Positions 37,413 to 47,296 are shown, counted from the stretch's first letter. The stretch is DNA of 64,000 nucleotides from Hyphomicrobiales bacterium (GCA_002709005.1 PAPH01000075.1:1-64000), one strand, 5' to 3'. Program-made: numbers and translations. Notes: generated by a model not told the origin, from the letters alone.

Positions 37413-38180
37413 TCAGCCGGCCAGGCCGTCGTAGATCAGCTTGAAGGATGTGAGCAAGACCATGGTGTACATCACCGGATAAAACACGGTCGGTTTCATG
37501 CGGCGCACGATAAGAGCGCCGGTCAGCGTCGCCAGCGGAGCGATCGGTGCCAGAACGGCGGCAGTCTTGAGGTTGGTCGCGTCGAATTCGCCGAGCAGGA
37601 AATAGGGGACTACCTTGATCGCGTTGACGATCGCGAAATAGCGCACCGAGGCGCCGGTATAGGTCTTCGGATCCTGGCCCAATGGCAGTGTGTAAAGCTG
37701 GTAGGGCGGGCCGCCGGCGTGCGAGACGAAGCTGGTGAAGCCCGAAATCGCGCCCCAAAACGCGCCCCAGAGCGGACGGTGCCCGTGGGGAACGATCTTC
37801 TCCTGCGCGCGGTGTTCGCGATACTTCTTCCAGAAATACTGCAAGGAGAAGCCGAGCGCGACGAGACCGACGATCAGCTTGATCAGCGTTTCGGTCACCA
37901 ACGCGGCCGTCATCCAGCCGATGGCGATGCCGATCACCGCGCCAGGCAGCATGATCACAAGCGTCCGCCGGTCGCTGTGGTGACGCCAGGCCCAGAGGCT
38001 GACCATGTCCATGACGATGAGGATCGGCAGCATGATCGCGGCCGCTTGCACGGGCGGGATCGCCAGCGCGATCAGCGGCACGGCGATGACGGCCATGGCG
38101 CCGCCGAGACCGCCTTTCGACAGGCCGACGAGAAAGACCGCCGGGATGGCGACAGCGTAAAAGAATGGATCGGTAATCAT
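37413..38180 (-). CDS. TauE/SafE-type permease (DUF81)
   Basis: 255 aa from the ATG at 38180, with about eight hydrophobic segments. PAVFLVGLSKGGLGGAMAVI and GAISGFTSFVSHAGGPPYQL are the two TauE/SafE repeat signatures. These permeases export sulfite, sulfoacetate or related anions in some bacteria; the substrate here is unknown. It is upstream of the acyl-CoA synthetase gene on the same strand and divergent from the ThiE-like gene. Confidence 0.88.
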   Translation of the reverse strand: MITDPFFYAVAIPAVFLVGLSKGGLGGAMAVIAVPLIALAIPPVQAAAIMLPILIVMDMVSLWAWRHHSDRRTLVIMLPGAVIGIAIGWMTAALVTETLIKLIVGLVALGFSLQYFWKKYREHRAQEKIVPHGHRPLWGAFWGAISGFTSFVSHAGGPPYQLYTLPLGQDPKTYTGASVRYFAIVNAIKVVPYFLLGEFDATNLKTAAVLAPIAPLATLTGALIVRRMKPTVFYPVMYTMVLLTSFKLIYDGLAG

Positions 38181-38268
38181 TGGGAGCAGTTGAACCTGGT
38201 GGGTTACCGGTCTATCCCGTCGGCAACGACTTGGCCAGCCCGGCCGGTCACAGTTCCGGAGTTGAGCG

Positions 38269-38922
38269 ATGCCCGAGTTCGAAGACAGATGCCGGCTTGT
38301 TCTCGTCGCCCCAGCGGCGGAGAGCCCGGACGCGCTTGCCGGCCTTCTTGAAGGTGCGCTTTCAGGCGGCGATGTCGCATCCGTCGTCCTGCCGCAGCGG
38401 GATCTCGACGACAAGGCCTTTCAGGACGTCTGCGCGACCGTGGTGCCGGTGATCCAGAAGGCGGGCGCCGCCGCTCTCGTGTCCGGCGATACCCGTGTGG
38501 CGGGCCGGGTGAAGGCCGACGGTCTGTTCGTCGTCGAGAACGTCGAGACGCTCCGCGAGATGATCGAGAAGCACAGCCCGGGCATGATCGTCGGAGGCGG
38601 CAATGCCAAGGACCGACATTCCGCGCTCTCGATCGGCGAGGCCGAACCGGATTTCATCTTCTTCGGCAAGCTCGACGGCGACATAAAGCCAGAACCGCAC
38701 CGGAAAAACATCGCGCTCGCCGAATGGTGGGCGTCGATGGTCGATATCCCCTGCATCCTGATGGGGGGCGCCGACGCTTCCCACGCGCTTGAGATGGCGG
38801 AAACCGGAGCCGAATTCATCGCCTTCGGAAAGGCGGTCTTCGAGGCGGAGGAAAGCCCGGAAACGGTGGTTTCGCGCATCAACGCCACACTTGACGAAAA
38901 AGCGCCACGGTTTGAGGATTAA
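38269..38922 (+). CDS. Thiamine-phosphate synthase-like (ThiE/TenI) protein
   Basis: 217 aa TIM-barrel. LVLVAPAAESPDALAGLLEG, VVLPQRDLDDKAFQDV, LVSGDTRVAGRVKADGLFV and ILMGGADASHALEMAETGAE follow the ThiE/TenI order, including the phosphate-binding end. Several canonical ThiE pyrimidine-binding positions are changed (for example the usual QLR-K stretch becomes LPQRDLD), so it could be a TenI-like or a divergent enzyme. No thi gene or TPP riboswitch is nearby. It precedes the Sel1 protein gene by 8 bp. Confidence 0.75.
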   Translation: MPEFEDRCRLVLVAPAAESPDALAGLLEGALSGGDVASVVLPQRDLDDKAFQDVCATVVPVIQKAGAAALVSGDTRVAGRVKADGLFVVENVETLREMIEKHSPGMIVGGGNAKDRHSALSIGEAEPDFIFFGKLDGDIKPEPHRKNIALAEWWASMVDIPCILMGGADASHALEMAETGAEFIAFGKAVFEAEESPETVVSRINATLDEKAPRFED

Positions 38923-38930
38923 GGGCCGCT

Positions 38931-40007
38931 ATGGAAAACGCCCTTCGCAAATCCGCAACCCTCGCAACTCTGCTCCTCGCTGCGGCGATGAGTGCCGGTG
39001 AGGTGCGCGCCCAGGATGCCGATACGAAGGGAAGTCCGAAAACGGAAACCACCGAGCCGGCGGATACGGAATATCACACGCTCGCGTCCGAACTCGATCT
39101 CAAGCCGCAGGGTCCGCAAATTCTGCGCGCTCCCACGGATGATCTCGCTCTTCCGCTTCTCGACGAGAGCATCGACGCCACGAAGCGTGCCTACAGCGCC
39201 TATCAGCGCGGTTTCTACCTGACCGCGATGGATCTGGCGCTGTCGCCCGCGCAATCGGGAGACGCGGCGGCGCAGACGCTGGTGGCGGAATTGTTTTCCG
39301 AGGGTCTCGGCGTGCCGCGCAGCATGGAAGACGCCGCCTTCTGGTACAAGCAGGCGGCCGAAAACGGCAATCCGTCGGCGCAATTCAAATATGCGATCAT
39401 GCTGCTTGAGGGAAAATTCGTTCCCGTGGATGCCAAGAAGTCGCGGGAGTTGATGAAACAGGCGGCCGATGCCGGCAACGCCTTCGCCCAGTTCAACCAT
39501 GCGCAGTCGGTCGTCGCCCGCCACCCCGGAGATGCCGGCATTCGCGAAGCGCTGCCCTATTTCGAGAAATCCGCCGCCCAGGGCGTCGCGGACGCCCAGT
39601 ACGCGCTCGCGCAGATCTACATGAACTCGATTGGTATCCCCGAGGAGAAGCGGGCGAAGGCGCGGGACTGGATGCGGCGCGCGGCAGCCGCCGGCTACGA
39701 TACCGCGCAGCTCGACATGGGTATCTGGCTGATTGACGGCGTCGGCGGCGACAAGGACTACGAGCAGGGCTTCCGCTGGATGGAGATCGCGGCCAATCGC
39801 GGCAATGTCGCGGCCCAGAACAAACTGGCGATTCTTTACGTCAACGCCATCGGCACCCGGCCCGATCCGGTCGAGGCCGCGAAATGGTACATCATCTCGA
39901 AACGGGCGGGGTACAACGATCCGTCGCTCGACGATTTCTATCAGGGACTGACGTCCGAGCAGCAGAAAGCGGCGATCGACCGCGCGAACAAATTCGCCCG
40001 CCGTTAA
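38931..40007 (+). CDS. Exported Sel1-repeat protein
   Basis: 358 aa. A signal peptide (ATLATLLLAAAMSAGEVRAQ) is followed by an acidic linker and at least five Sel1 repeats, for example AQTLVAELFSEGLGVPRSME, QFKYAIMLLEGKFVPVDAKK, AQYALAQIYMNSIGIPEEKR and AQNKLAILYVNAIGTRPDPV. Sel1 proteins are adaptors that bind partners. The partner is unknown. The gene is 8 bp after the ThiE-like gene, so they share a transcript. Confidence 0.88.
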   Translation: MENALRKSATLATLLLAAAMSAGEVRAQDADTKGSPKTETTEPADTEYHTLASELDLKPQGPQILRAPTDDLALPLLDESIDATKRAYSAYQRGFYLTAMDLALSPAQSGDAAAQTLVAELFSEGLGVPRSMEDAAFWYKQAAENGNPSAQFKYAIMLLEGKFVPVDAKKSRELMKQAADAGNAFAQFNHAQSVVARHPGDAGIREALPYFEKSAAQGVADAQYALAQIYMNSIGIPEEKRAKARDWMRRAAAAGYDTAQLDMGIWLIDGVGGDKDYEQGFRWMEIAANRGNVAAQNKLAILYVNAIGTRPDPVEAAKWYIISKRAGYNDPSLDDFYQGLTSEQQKAAIDRANKFARR

Positions 40008-40109
40008 TCAGCCGCGCGGGGCAGGCTTGAAAAAGACCTGCAATTATGGTCTTGAGGCCGCCATCAAGGCCGAAGGTCGGCCGCAATACTCCAATCGCGG
40101 ACAAGTTTC

Positions 40110-40673
40110 ATGAAGATCAACGGAAACGAAATTCGGCCGGGCAACGTGCTCGAACACAATGGCGGCCTGTGGGCCGTTGTGAAGACCAATGCGGTCAAGC
40201 CGGGCAAGGGCGGCGCCTTCAACCAGGTCGAGATGAAGAACCTCATCGACGGTACCAAGCTCAACGAGCGTTTCCGCGCCTCCGAAACCGTCGAGCGCGT
40301 GCGCCTCGAGCAGAAGGACTTCCAGTTCCTCTACGAAGAAGGCGAAATGCTGGTGTTCATGGATACCGAATCCTACGAGCAGCTTGAACTCCAGAAGGAA
40401 TTCGTCGGCGACCGCCGCGCCTTCCTGCAGGACGGCATGATGGTGACGGTGGAACTCTACGAGGAAAAGCCGATCGGCATTTCGCTGCCGGATCAGGTGA
40501 CGCTTGAAATCGCCGAAGCCGACCCGGTGGTCAAGGGCCAGACGGCCGCGTCCTCCTACAAGCCGGCCGTGCTCGAAAACGGCGTGCGCGTGATGGTGCC
40601 GCCTTTCATCTCGTCGGGCGAGAAGATCGTCGTCGACACCAACGAACTGACCTATCTGCGCCGCGCCGACTGA
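40110..40673 (+). CDS. efp: Elongation factor P
   Basis: 187 aa. Relieves ribosome stalling at proline runs. The tip lysine is K33 in PGKGGAF, the residue modified by EpmA in some bacteria; no EpmA or EpmB is in the window. [16 protein letters not shown]-like sequence ([20 protein letters not shown]) and the C-terminal [15 protein letters not shown] are the EF-P signatures. The start ATG at 40110 follows AAGTTTC; there is a 102-bp gap from the Sel1 gene. Confidence 0.97.
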   Translation: MKINGNEIRPGNVLEHNGGLWAVVKTNAVKPGKGGAFNQVEMKNLIDGTKLNERFRASETVERVRLEQKDFQFLYEEGEMLVFMDTESYEQLELQKEFVGDRRAFLQDGMMVTVELYEEKPIGISLPDQVTLEIAEADPVVKGQTAASSYKPAVLENGVRVMVPPFISSGEKIVVDTNELTYLRRAD

Positions 40674-40718
40674 GCTTTTGCTCCGGCGTGGGGGTAAATC
40701 CTCTCAAGGAAGAATGTC

Positions 40719-41519
40719 ATGGCGCGTTCCGCCCTTCTCAATGTGATGGTCCAGGCGGCGGTGAAAGCCGGTCGCGGCCTGTCGCGCGACTTCGGTGAAG
40801 TGCAGAACCTGCAGGTTTCGCTCAAGGGGCCGAGCGATTATGTCAGCCAGGCTGACCGCAAGGCCGAGCAGACAATCCGCCATGAACTGATGCGGGCGCG
40901 GCCGACCTACGGTTTCCTCGGCGAGGAGAGCGAAGAGGAGAAGGGCACCGACGGCGCCCATCGCTGGATCGTCGATCCGCTCGACGGAACCACGAATTTC
41001 CTTCACGGCATTCCCATATTCTCCGTCTCGATCGCGCTCGAACGCAATGACGAGATCGTCGCCGGGGTGGTCTACAACCCGGCCATGGACGAGCTCTATA
41101 CCGCCGAAAAGGGTGGTGGCGCCTTCATGAACGACCGCCGCCTGCGCGTTGCCGCGCGCCGGACGCTAACCGATACGGTGATTTCGACCGGGGTTCCGCA
41201 TCTCGGCCGTGGCCACCACGGAAAGTACCTCGTCGAACTGAGGAATGTCATGGGCGAGGTGGCGGGCATCCGTCGTCTCGGCTCCGTCGCGCTTGATCTC
41301 GCCTATGTGGCCGCCGGCCGTGTCGACGGGGTCTGGGAAGAGGGGCTCAACGCCTGGGATCTCGCGGCAGGGCTGCTTCTGGTGCGCGAGGCGGGCGGAT
41401 TCGTCAGCGACAAGAACGGCAGCCGCGACATGTTGGAGACCGGCGGCATCGTTGCCGGCAACGAGCATATCCACAAGGCGCTGCTCGATACGATCCGCAA
41501 GCCGCTCTCGACTTCCTGA
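40719..41519 (+). CDS. suhB: Inositol-1-monophosphatase family protein
   Basis: 266 aa. Mg-dependent phosphatase fold. FLGEESEEE (E69/E70), WIVDPLDGTTNFLHG (D86, D89) and the late AWDLAAGLLLVREAGG give the metal-site triad. In bacteria SuhB also acts in rRNA antitermination; which role holds here is not visible. It begins 45 bp after efp, with TCAAGGAAGAATGTC upstream. Confidence 0.94.
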   Translation: MARSALLNVMVQAAVKAGRGLSRDFGEVQNLQVSLKGPSDYVSQADRKAEQTIRHELMRARPTYGFLGEESEEEKGTDGAHRWIVDPLDGTTNFLHGIPIFSVSIALERNDEIVAGVVYNPAMDELYTAEKGGGAFMNDRRLRVAARRTLTDTVISTGVPHLGRGHHGKYLVELRNVMGEVAGIRRLGSVALDLAYVAAGRVDGVWEEGLNAWDLAAGLLLVREAGGFVSDKNGSRDMLETGGIVAGNEHIHKALLDTIRKPLSTS

Positions 41520-41686
41520 TCCCGGGCGCGGGGCCAGCGCGCCGCCACCCCGTTTCTCGCACCAATCGCTTTCAATTTGACTAAATTATCGGTTAGGTTC
41601 TCTCCCGGAACCGGCTGGACCCGCAGGTGTTTCCCATTTGAGGCGCAAGGCGGGGCGAAGCCGCAAGAACTGGGAACGATTGGCAT

Positions 41687-42709
41687 ATGGCGAAATTCTC
41701 TATGTCGGGCTGGGGCATCTCCGAAGGCGACGGAGGTGCCGACCCGCACAAGCTTTCGAGCCCCATGGTCTTCTTCTGGAGCATGGTGATTTTTCTGATC
41801 CTGACCGGATTCGTCGCCGCCATCCTCTACCGCCAGATCCAGGCGGCCTTCATGTCCAACCCCGGCCTCAACGGGTTGATCCTCGGCGTTCTGGTGGTCG
41901 GAATCGTGCTCGTCTTCATCCACGTGCTGCGGCTGAGGCCCGAAGTGCGGTGGGTCAATTCCTTCCGCGCGGCGGGAAGTGCCGACAAGGTGGGACGCGA
42001 ACCTGTGCTGCTCGCGCCGATGCGCGCGCTGATCGGCCGGCGCCAGGACATGGCGCTGTCGACCAGTTCGCTGCGCTCCATCCTCGATTCGATCGCCACC
42101 CGGCTCGACGAATCCCGCGATATCTCGCGTTACCTCATCGGACTTCTGGTTTTTCTCGGTCTGCTCGGCACTTTCTGGGGCCTGCTCGGAACCATCGGTT
42201 CGATCAACCAGGTGATCCAGTCGCTCGATCCCGGGTCGGGCGACACCAACGACGTTCTCTCCGCACTGAAGACCGGTCTCGCCGCGCCGCTCGGCGGCAT
42301 GGGAACCGCGTTTTCGTCCTCGCTGTTCGGTCTTTCCGGCTCGCTGGTGCTCGGTTTCCTCGATCTGCAGGCCGGCCGCGCACAGACCCGCTTCTACACC
42401 GAACTCGAAAACTGGCTGTCGAGCATGACTGATCTGGGTTCCGATATCGCCGTTCACGGGGCGGGCGAGGGGACAGCCGAGGAAATCAAGGTTCTCTCCG
42501 AGAAACTGCAACGCATCTCGCAGGACGGCGGTTCAACGCAACGGACCACCGCAGCGATGGCGAGCCTTGCCGAAGGCATTCAGGGGCTGGTCAAGAACAT
42601 GCGCAACGAGCAGCAGATGCTGCGCGACTGGATCGAGGCCCAGCAGGAAGAATCGAAGAGGATGCGCGAAACGCTCGACAAGCTCTCCGACAAGATGGGG
42701 GAGAAGTAG
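41687..42709 (+). CDS. MotA/TolQ/ExbB-type proton-channel protein
   Basis: 340 aa. Transmembrane segments near 27-47 (VFFWSMVIFLILTGFVAAIL), 63-83 (LILGVLVVGIVLVFIHVLRL), 145-170 (LIGLLVFLGLLGTFWGLLGT) and 200-225 (GTAFSSSLFGLSGSLVLGFL) are visible. The last two match the MotA/TolQ/ExbB channel block, with the family's TFWGLLGTIGSI and MGTAFSSSLFG. A C-terminal helical tail of about 100 residues extends into the cytoplasm. It is followed after 3 bp by a MotB-like partner. It is not a flagellar MotA by length or context. Function is discussed under findings. Confidence 0.88.
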   Translation: MAKFSMSGWGISEGDGGADPHKLSSPMVFFWSMVIFLILTGFVAAILYRQIQAAFMSNPGLNGLILGVLVVGIVLVFIHVLRLRPEVRWVNSFRAAGSADKVGREPVLLAPMRALIGRRQDMALSTSSLRSILDSIATRLDESRDISRYLIGLLVFLGLLGTFWGLLGTIGSINQVIQSLDPGSGDTNDVLSALKTGLAAPLGGMGTAFSSSLFGLSGSLVLGFLDLQAGRAQTRFYTELENWLSSMTDLGSDIAVHGAGEGTAEEIKVLSEKLQRISQDGGSTQRTTAAMASLAEGIQGLVKNMRNEQQMLRDWIEAQQEESKRMRETLDKLSDKMGEK

Positions 42710-42712
42710 GCC

Positions 42713-43744
42713 ATGGCGCTCGCGCGCAATCGCCGCCGGGCCGGAGGTGTCGATTACTGGCCGGGCTTCGTCGACGCCCTGTCGACGCTGCTTCTGGCGA
42801 TCATGTTCCTGCTCGTGGTGTTCGTGCTCGCCCAGTTTTTCCTCAGCCGCGAGATTTCCGGCCGCGACCAGGTTCTCAACCGCCTTAACAGCCAGATCAA
42901 CGAGCTGACGCAGCTCCTGTCGCTGGAGCGGTCCTCCAATCAGGATCTCGAGGATGCGCTCGCCAACATGCAGGCGTCGCTGTCCTCGTCCGAAGCCGAG
43001 CGGAGCCGGCTGCAGCAATTGCTCGATTCGGGCAGCGGTTCGGTGGATGCGGCCGAGCAGCGCATCGGCGCGCTGTCGGAATCGCTCGATGAGGAGAAGC
43101 AGGTTTCCGCCCGCGCGCTGAGCCAGGTGGAACTGCTCAATCAACAGATTTCAGCGCTGCGCAGCCAGCTCGCCGCGCTTGAGGATGCGCTTGAGGCCTC
43201 GGAATCCAAGGATCAGGAAAGCCAGGCCAAGATCGCCGACCTCGGCAAGCGGCTCAATGTGGCGCTGGCGCAGCGGGTGCAGGAGCTCAACCGTTACCGC
43301 TCCGACTTTTTCGGGCGCCTTCGCGAGATCCTTGCCGGACGTGACGACGTGCGTGTCGTCGGCGATCGCTTCGTCTTCCAGTCGGAAGTGCTCTTCCCCT
43401 CGGGCGGTGCCGATCTCAACGATGCGGGCCGGGGGGCGATGTCGCAGCTTGCGACCGCCATTCTCGAACTCGCGGACGAGATCCCGGAGGAAATCAACTG
43501 GGTGCTGCGCGTCGACGGACACACCGACAACGTGCCGCTTTCGGGCACCGGACAGTATGCCGACAACTGGGAACTGTCGTCGGCGCGCGCGACCTCCGTG
43601 GTCAAGTATCTGATCTCGCAGGGCGTGCCGGCCAATCGTCTTGTGGCGGCCGGATTCGGCGAGTTCCAGCCGATCGCCGAGGGCGACGACGCCGAAGCGC
43701 GTGCCACCAACCGCCGTATCGAGTTGAAGTTGACGGAGCGCTAG
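42713..43744 (+). CDS. MotB/OmpA-like peptidoglycan-binding partner of the proton channel
   Basis: 343 aa. One transmembrane helix near the N-terminus starts with the channel aspartate D22 (WPGFVDALSTLLLAIMFLLV), as in MotB. A long coiled coil follows (residues about 45-190), then an OmpA-type domain: VFQSEVLFPSGGADLNDAGR, WVLRVDGHTDNVPL and NWELSSARATSVVKYLISQG hold the peptidoglycan-binding residues. The basic MARN-RR N-terminus is cytoplasmic. Together with the upstream gene it should form an ion-driven channel anchored to the cell wall. Confidence 0.9.
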   Translation: MALARNRRRAGGVDYWPGFVDALSTLLLAIMFLLVVFVLAQFFLSREISGRDQVLNRLNSQINELTQLLSLERSSNQDLEDALANMQASLSSSEAERSRLQQLLDSGSGSVDAAEQRIGALSESLDEEKQVSARALSQVELLNQQISALRSQLAALEDALEASESKDQESQAKIADLGKRLNVALAQRVQELNRYRSDFFGRLREILAGRDDVRVVGDRFVFQSEVLFPSGGADLNDAGRGAMSQLATAILELADEIPEEINWVLRVDGHTDNVPLSGTGQYADNWELSSARATSVVKYLISQGVPANRLVAAGFGEFQPIAEGDDAEARATNRRIELKLTER

Positions 43745-43746
43745 GT

Positions 43747-45546
43747 TTACTTCGCGGCGATCAATGCCTCCGCACCGCTTTCGAACTGCAGGCGGGCGAG
43801 GCGGGCGTAGAGGCCGTTCTTGCGCACAAGCGTCTCGTGATTGCCTTCCTCGACGATCCGTCCCTTGTCGAGCACGAGGATGCGGTCGGCCTTCAGAACG
43901 GTGGCGAGGCGATGCGCGATGACGATGGTGGTGCGGTTCTCCATCAGCTTTTCGAGCGCTGCCTGGACCATGGTTTCGCTCTCGGCGTCAAGCGCCGAGG
44001 TGGCCTCGTCGAGAAGCAGGATCGGCGTGTCACGCAGGATGGCGCGGGCAATTGCGATGCGCTGGCGCTGGCCGCCCGAGAGCGTGATGCCGCGTTCGCC
44101 GAGCTGGGTGTCGTAACCGTCCTGAAGCGACATGATGAAATCGTGGGCCTGCGCGGCGCGTGCTGCCATCTCGACCTTTTCGCGGGTCGCGCCGTCGAGG
44201 CCGAGCGAGATGTTCTCGGCGGCGGTCGCGGCGAAGATCGTCACGTCCTGCGGGACGAGCGCCATGCGGTCGCGCAGGGCGGCGGGATCCGCGTCGCGCA
44301 CATCGACGCCATCGATCAGCACCTTGCCCGTCAGCGCATCGTAATAGCGCAGGATCAGCGAGAAGACCGTGCTCTTGCCAGCGCCCGACGCGCCGACGAT
44401 GGCGATCGTCTCACCCGGCGCGATATCGAAGGAGACATCGTGCAACGTCGGCAGGTCGGGGCGCTGGGGATAGGCGAAGGAGGCCGAATCGAAAGTGATC
44501 TGGCCGACGGCCGGTACCGGGAGAAGAACCGGCGAGGCGGGCGCGGTAATCGCAGGTTCCTCGTCTAGAAGTTCGCCGATCCGTTCGGCCGCGCCCGCGG
44601 CGAGCGAAAGTTCGCCCCAGACCTCGGACAGCGCGCCGAGGGCCCCTGCGGCAAAGACCGAATAGAGCAGGAACTGGCCGAGCGTGCCAGGCGTCAGATC
44701 GCCGGCGAGTACCGCATGGGCGCCGTACCAGAGGACGCCGACGACGCTGCCGAAGGCCATGGCGATGGCAAAGCCGGTGAGCACCGCGCGGGCGCGGATG
44801 GCGCCACGGGCGGCGCGGAACGAGGAATCGACCGCATTGGTGAAACGCGAGCGGGCAAGTTTCTCGGCGTTGAAGGCCTGGATGGTGCGGGTCGCGCCGA
44901 TGGTTTCGCCGGCGAGCGTCATGGCTTCGGCAAGCGTATCCTGGGCCTCGCGCGAGCGGCGGCGGACATTGCGGCCGAAGGCGACGATAGGAAAGACGAT
45001 GAGCGGAATGGCGGCGACCACAAGAAGCGACAGTTTCGGCGAGGTGATGAACATCATGCCGATGGCGCCGAGGCAGAGAATGACGTTGCGCAGCGCCACC
45101 GAGGCGGTGGCGCCCACGGTCGACTTGATCTGCGTGGTGTCGGCGGTCAGCCGCGAGACGATCTCGCCCGAGCGGTTGGCGTCGTAAAAGGCTGCGGAGA
45201 GGCCGGTGACGTGGGCGAAGACGTCGCGGCGGATATCGGCAACGACCCGTTCGCCGAGCGTGATGACGAAATAGTATCGGCCGGCCGAGGCGAGGGCGAG
45301 AACGCCCGCAAGCACCAGCAGCATCGTGAAATAGGTGTTGATGAAGCCGGAATCGCCGCCGGTAAAGCCGTTGTCGATCATTCGGCGCACAGCCATCGGC
45401 AGTGTCAGGGTGGTGCCGGCCGCAAGGGTGAGGAAAATCAGGGCGCCGATTATCAGCTTCGGGTAGCGGCCCATATAGGGAAACAGGCGAGCCAGAGGTT
45501 GGATGGAGCGGCGCTGGGGCCTAGTTTCGGGCGTCTGCTCGGTCAC
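43747..45546 (-). CDS. ABC exporter with fused membrane and ATPase domains
   Basis: 599 aa from the GTG at 45546 (AGGAACAAGA upstream); the frame extends 38 codons further without homology. The membrane domain (about 20-310) has six helices. The ATPase domain has Walker [16 protein letters not shown]-loop [10 protein letters not shown], signature [17 protein letters not shown], and Walker [16 protein letters not shown]. It is a half-transporter that dimerises. MsbA-like lipid, drug or peptide export cannot be told apart by sequence. It is convergent with the MotB-like gene (2 bp apart) and divergent from rpmE. Confidence 0.93.
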   Translation of the reverse strand: MTEQTPETRPQRRSIQPLARLFPYMGRYPKLIIGALIFLTLAAGTTLTLPMAVRRMIDNGFTGGDSGFINTYFTMLLVLAGVLALASAGRYYFVITLGERVVADIRRDVFAHVTGLSAAFYDANRSGEIVSRLTADTTQIKSTVGATASVALRNVILCLGAIGMMFITSPKLSLLVVAAIPLIVFPIVAFGRNVRRRSREAQDTLAEAMTLAGETIGATRTIQAFNAEKLARSRFTNAVDSSFRAARGAIRARAVLTGFAIAMAFGSVVGVLWYGAHAVLAGDLTPGTLGQFLLYSVFAAGALGALSEVWGELSLAAGAAERIGELLDEEPAITAPASPVLLPVPAVGQITFDSASFAYPQRPDLPTLHDVSFDIAPGETIAIVGASGAGKSTVFSLILRYYDALTGKVLIDGVDVRDADPAALRDRMALVPQDVTIFAATAAENISLGLDGATREKVEMAARAAQAHDFIMSLQDGYDTQLGERGITLSGGQRQRIAIARAILRDTPILLLDEATSALDAESETMVQAALEKLMENRTTIVIAHRLATVLKADRILVLDKGRIVEEGNHETLVRKNGLYARLARLQFESGAEALIAAK

Positions 45547-45583
45547 TCTTGTTCCTAACGGCTGTTCCGGTCGAATGTGGGCC

Positions 45584-45612
45584 TTGTGTCGTGGGTGCGC
45601 TTCATGTATAGG
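45584..45612 (+). promoter_or_regulatory. Candidate rpmE promoter
   Basis: TTGTGT (45584-45589), 17-bp spacer, TATAGG (45607-45612). The predicted start leaves a leader of about 110 nt before rpmE. Confidence 0.5.
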
Positions 45613-45730
45613 CTCGGCACCGAATTTGGAAGCCGCCGGGCCGGTGCTCTGCGGCTTCATTCACGCATCAGGCCAATTTGCCGCATCCAATGCCGGGCGA
45701 GGCCTACCAGACAACGGCAGGACAAGATCG

Positions 45731-45952
45731 ATGAAGGCAGACATTCATCCCGAATACCACACCATCAAGGTCGTGATGACCGATGGCACCGAGTACACCA
45801 CCCGTTCGACCTGGGGTGCTGAAGGCGAGACCATGAATCTCGAAATCGACCCCACCTCGCACCCGGCCTGGACCGGCGGCAACCAGCACATGCTGGACCG
45901 TGGCGGTCGCGTCTCGAAGTTCAAGAAGCGCTTCGAAGGTCTCGGCCTCTAA
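45731..45952 (+). CDS. rpmE: 50S ribosomal protein L31, zinc-free form
   Basis: 73 aa. [40 protein letters not shown] and [10 protein letters not shown] are L31. There is no cysteine, so it is the C-minus type without a zinc site. The start is the ATG at 45731; the frame is open upstream to 45503 without similarity. A strong terminator follows 36 bp on. It is divergent from the ABC exporter gene. Confidence 0.97.
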   Translation: MKADIHPEYHTIKVVMTDGTEYTTRSTWGAEGETMNLEIDPTSHPAWTGGNQHMLDRGGRVSKFKKRFEGLGL

Positions 45953-45987
45953 GCCGACCAAAGATACTCGCCGGGCAACCGGCAGAC

Positions 45988-46018
45988 AAAACCCCCGCCG
46001 ATCCGGCGGGGTTTTTTG
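45988..46018 (+). terminator. Rho-independent terminator after rpmE
   Basis: An 8-bp stem CCCCGCCG / CGGCGGGG (45994-46001 with 46005-46012) preceded by AAAA and followed by six T. The A run makes it usable on the minus strand too, for the convergent MFS gene. Confidence 0.92.
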
Positions 46019-46057
46019 TTGTCTGTGAGTCCGTTCTCCCGTTTTCGGCGGGCGGGG

Positions 46058-47296
46058 CTATTCCGCTGCTACCAGCGCCGCCGGGCGTTCGACGGCCGCC
46101 TCGCGGATCGGCCAGTGCACGGCGGCCGCGAAGAGACCCAGGGCGACGCCGAGCCACCAGACCGGATCGTAGCTGCCGAACCGGTCGTAGAGATAACCGC
46201 CGAGCCAGACCCCGAGAAACGAACCGATCTGGTGGTTGAGAAAGACAACACCGCCGAGCATGCCGAGATGCCGCGTGCCGAACATGATTGCGACCAGCGC
46301 GTTGGTGGGCGGCACGGTCGACAGCCACAGCAAGCCCATGACGATCGAGAAGATGATCACCGAGGTGCCTGATTGCGGCAGCAGCAGGAAGGCGGTGACG
46401 GCGATCGAGCGGGCGATGTAGATCCAGGCGAGAAAGACCGGCTTGGAATGGCGCTGTCCGATGAAGCCTGAGGCGAGCGAGCCGATGATGTTGAAGAAGC
46501 CGATCAGCGCGAGTGCAATCACCGCATAGGAGGCATCGATCCCGATATCGCCGAGATAGGCGGGGAAATGCGCGGTGATGAAGGCGACCTGAAAGCCGCA
46601 GACGAAGAACCCGGAGACCAGCAGGATATAGCTGCGATGGCCGAGGGCTTCCTTGAGCGCCTCCGAGGCAGTCTGGGCGATCTCGTCGCGCGACTGGGTG
46701 CCGGAGGAGGAATTGCCTCTCAGCGGAATCCCCAGAAGGGGAACCAGGAGCATCAGCGCCGCCATCCACAAAAGCGCTTCCGACCAGCCGAACGCATCGA
46801 TCAACCCCTGGCCGAGTGGCGCGAAAACGAACATGCCGGCCGAACCCGCCGCGGTGCCGATGCCGAAGGCAAGCGAACGCTGATCGGGCGCGACATTACG
46901 GGCGAAGGCCGCAAGGATGATGCCGAAGGAGGCCGATGCCACACCCAGACCGATCAGAATGCCACCGCCCACATGCAACCAGAGAGGCGAGGGCGCGACC
47001 GACATGACGACCAGGCCGGCCGCATACATCAGTCCGGAGAGCGCGAGAATGCGCCAGGTGCCGAACTTGTCGGCAAGGGCGCCGAAAAACGGCTGACCCA
47101 GCCCCCAGGCCAGATTCTGGATCGCCATGGCGAGGCCGAACGTGGTTCGGTCCCATCCCTTGTCGGCCAGCATGGGCAACTGGAAGAAGCCCATCGCGGA
47201 GCGGGGGCCGAAGGTGAGCATCGCGATCGCGCAACCGGATGCGATGATCAAGAGCGGCAGTGACGGAGATCGCCGTTGCGCGGGAATGTCGGTCAT
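46058..47296 (-). CDS. MFS transporter
   Basis: 412 aa from the ATG at 47296, about 12 hydrophobic segments. The first-half loop GALADKFGTWRILALSGLMY is the MFS loop-2 motif, and GGILIGLGVASASFGIILAA the fourth-helix motif. FNIIGSLASGFIGQRHSKPV is the second-half equivalent. It resembles the oxalate/formate antiporter-type and monocarboxylate-type MFS proteins, but no substrate can be named. It diverges from the DUF2339 gene. Confidence 0.87.
   Translation of the reverse strand: MTDIPAQRRSPSLPLLIIASGCAIAMLTFGPRSAMGFFQLPMLADKGWDRTTFGLAMAIQNLAWGLGQPFFGALADKFGTWRILALSGLMYAAGLVVMSVAPSPLWLHVGGGILIGLGVASASFGIILAAFARNVAPDQRSLAFGIGTAAGSAGMFVFAPLGQGLIDAFGWSEALLWMAALMLLVPLLGIPLRGNSSSGTQSRDEIAQTASEALKEALGHRSYILLVSGFFVCGFQVAFITAHFPAYLGDIGIDASYAVIALALIGFFNIIGSLASGFIGQRHSKPVFLAWIYIARSIAVTAFLLLPQSGTSVIIFSIVMGLLWLSTVPPTNALVAIMFGTRHLGMLGGVVFLNHQIGSFLGVWLGGYLYDRFGSYDPVWWLGVALGLFAAAVHWPIREAAVERPAALVAAE

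Noticed and set aside
35695-37434. 579-codon open frame on the plus strand
   Set aside because: Antisense to the acyl-CoA synthetase gene, whose motifs are intact.
41687-43744. Zorya defence system
   Set aside because: The two channel genes fit in outline, but no ZorC, ZorD or ZorE gene is near, and the flanks are core genes.
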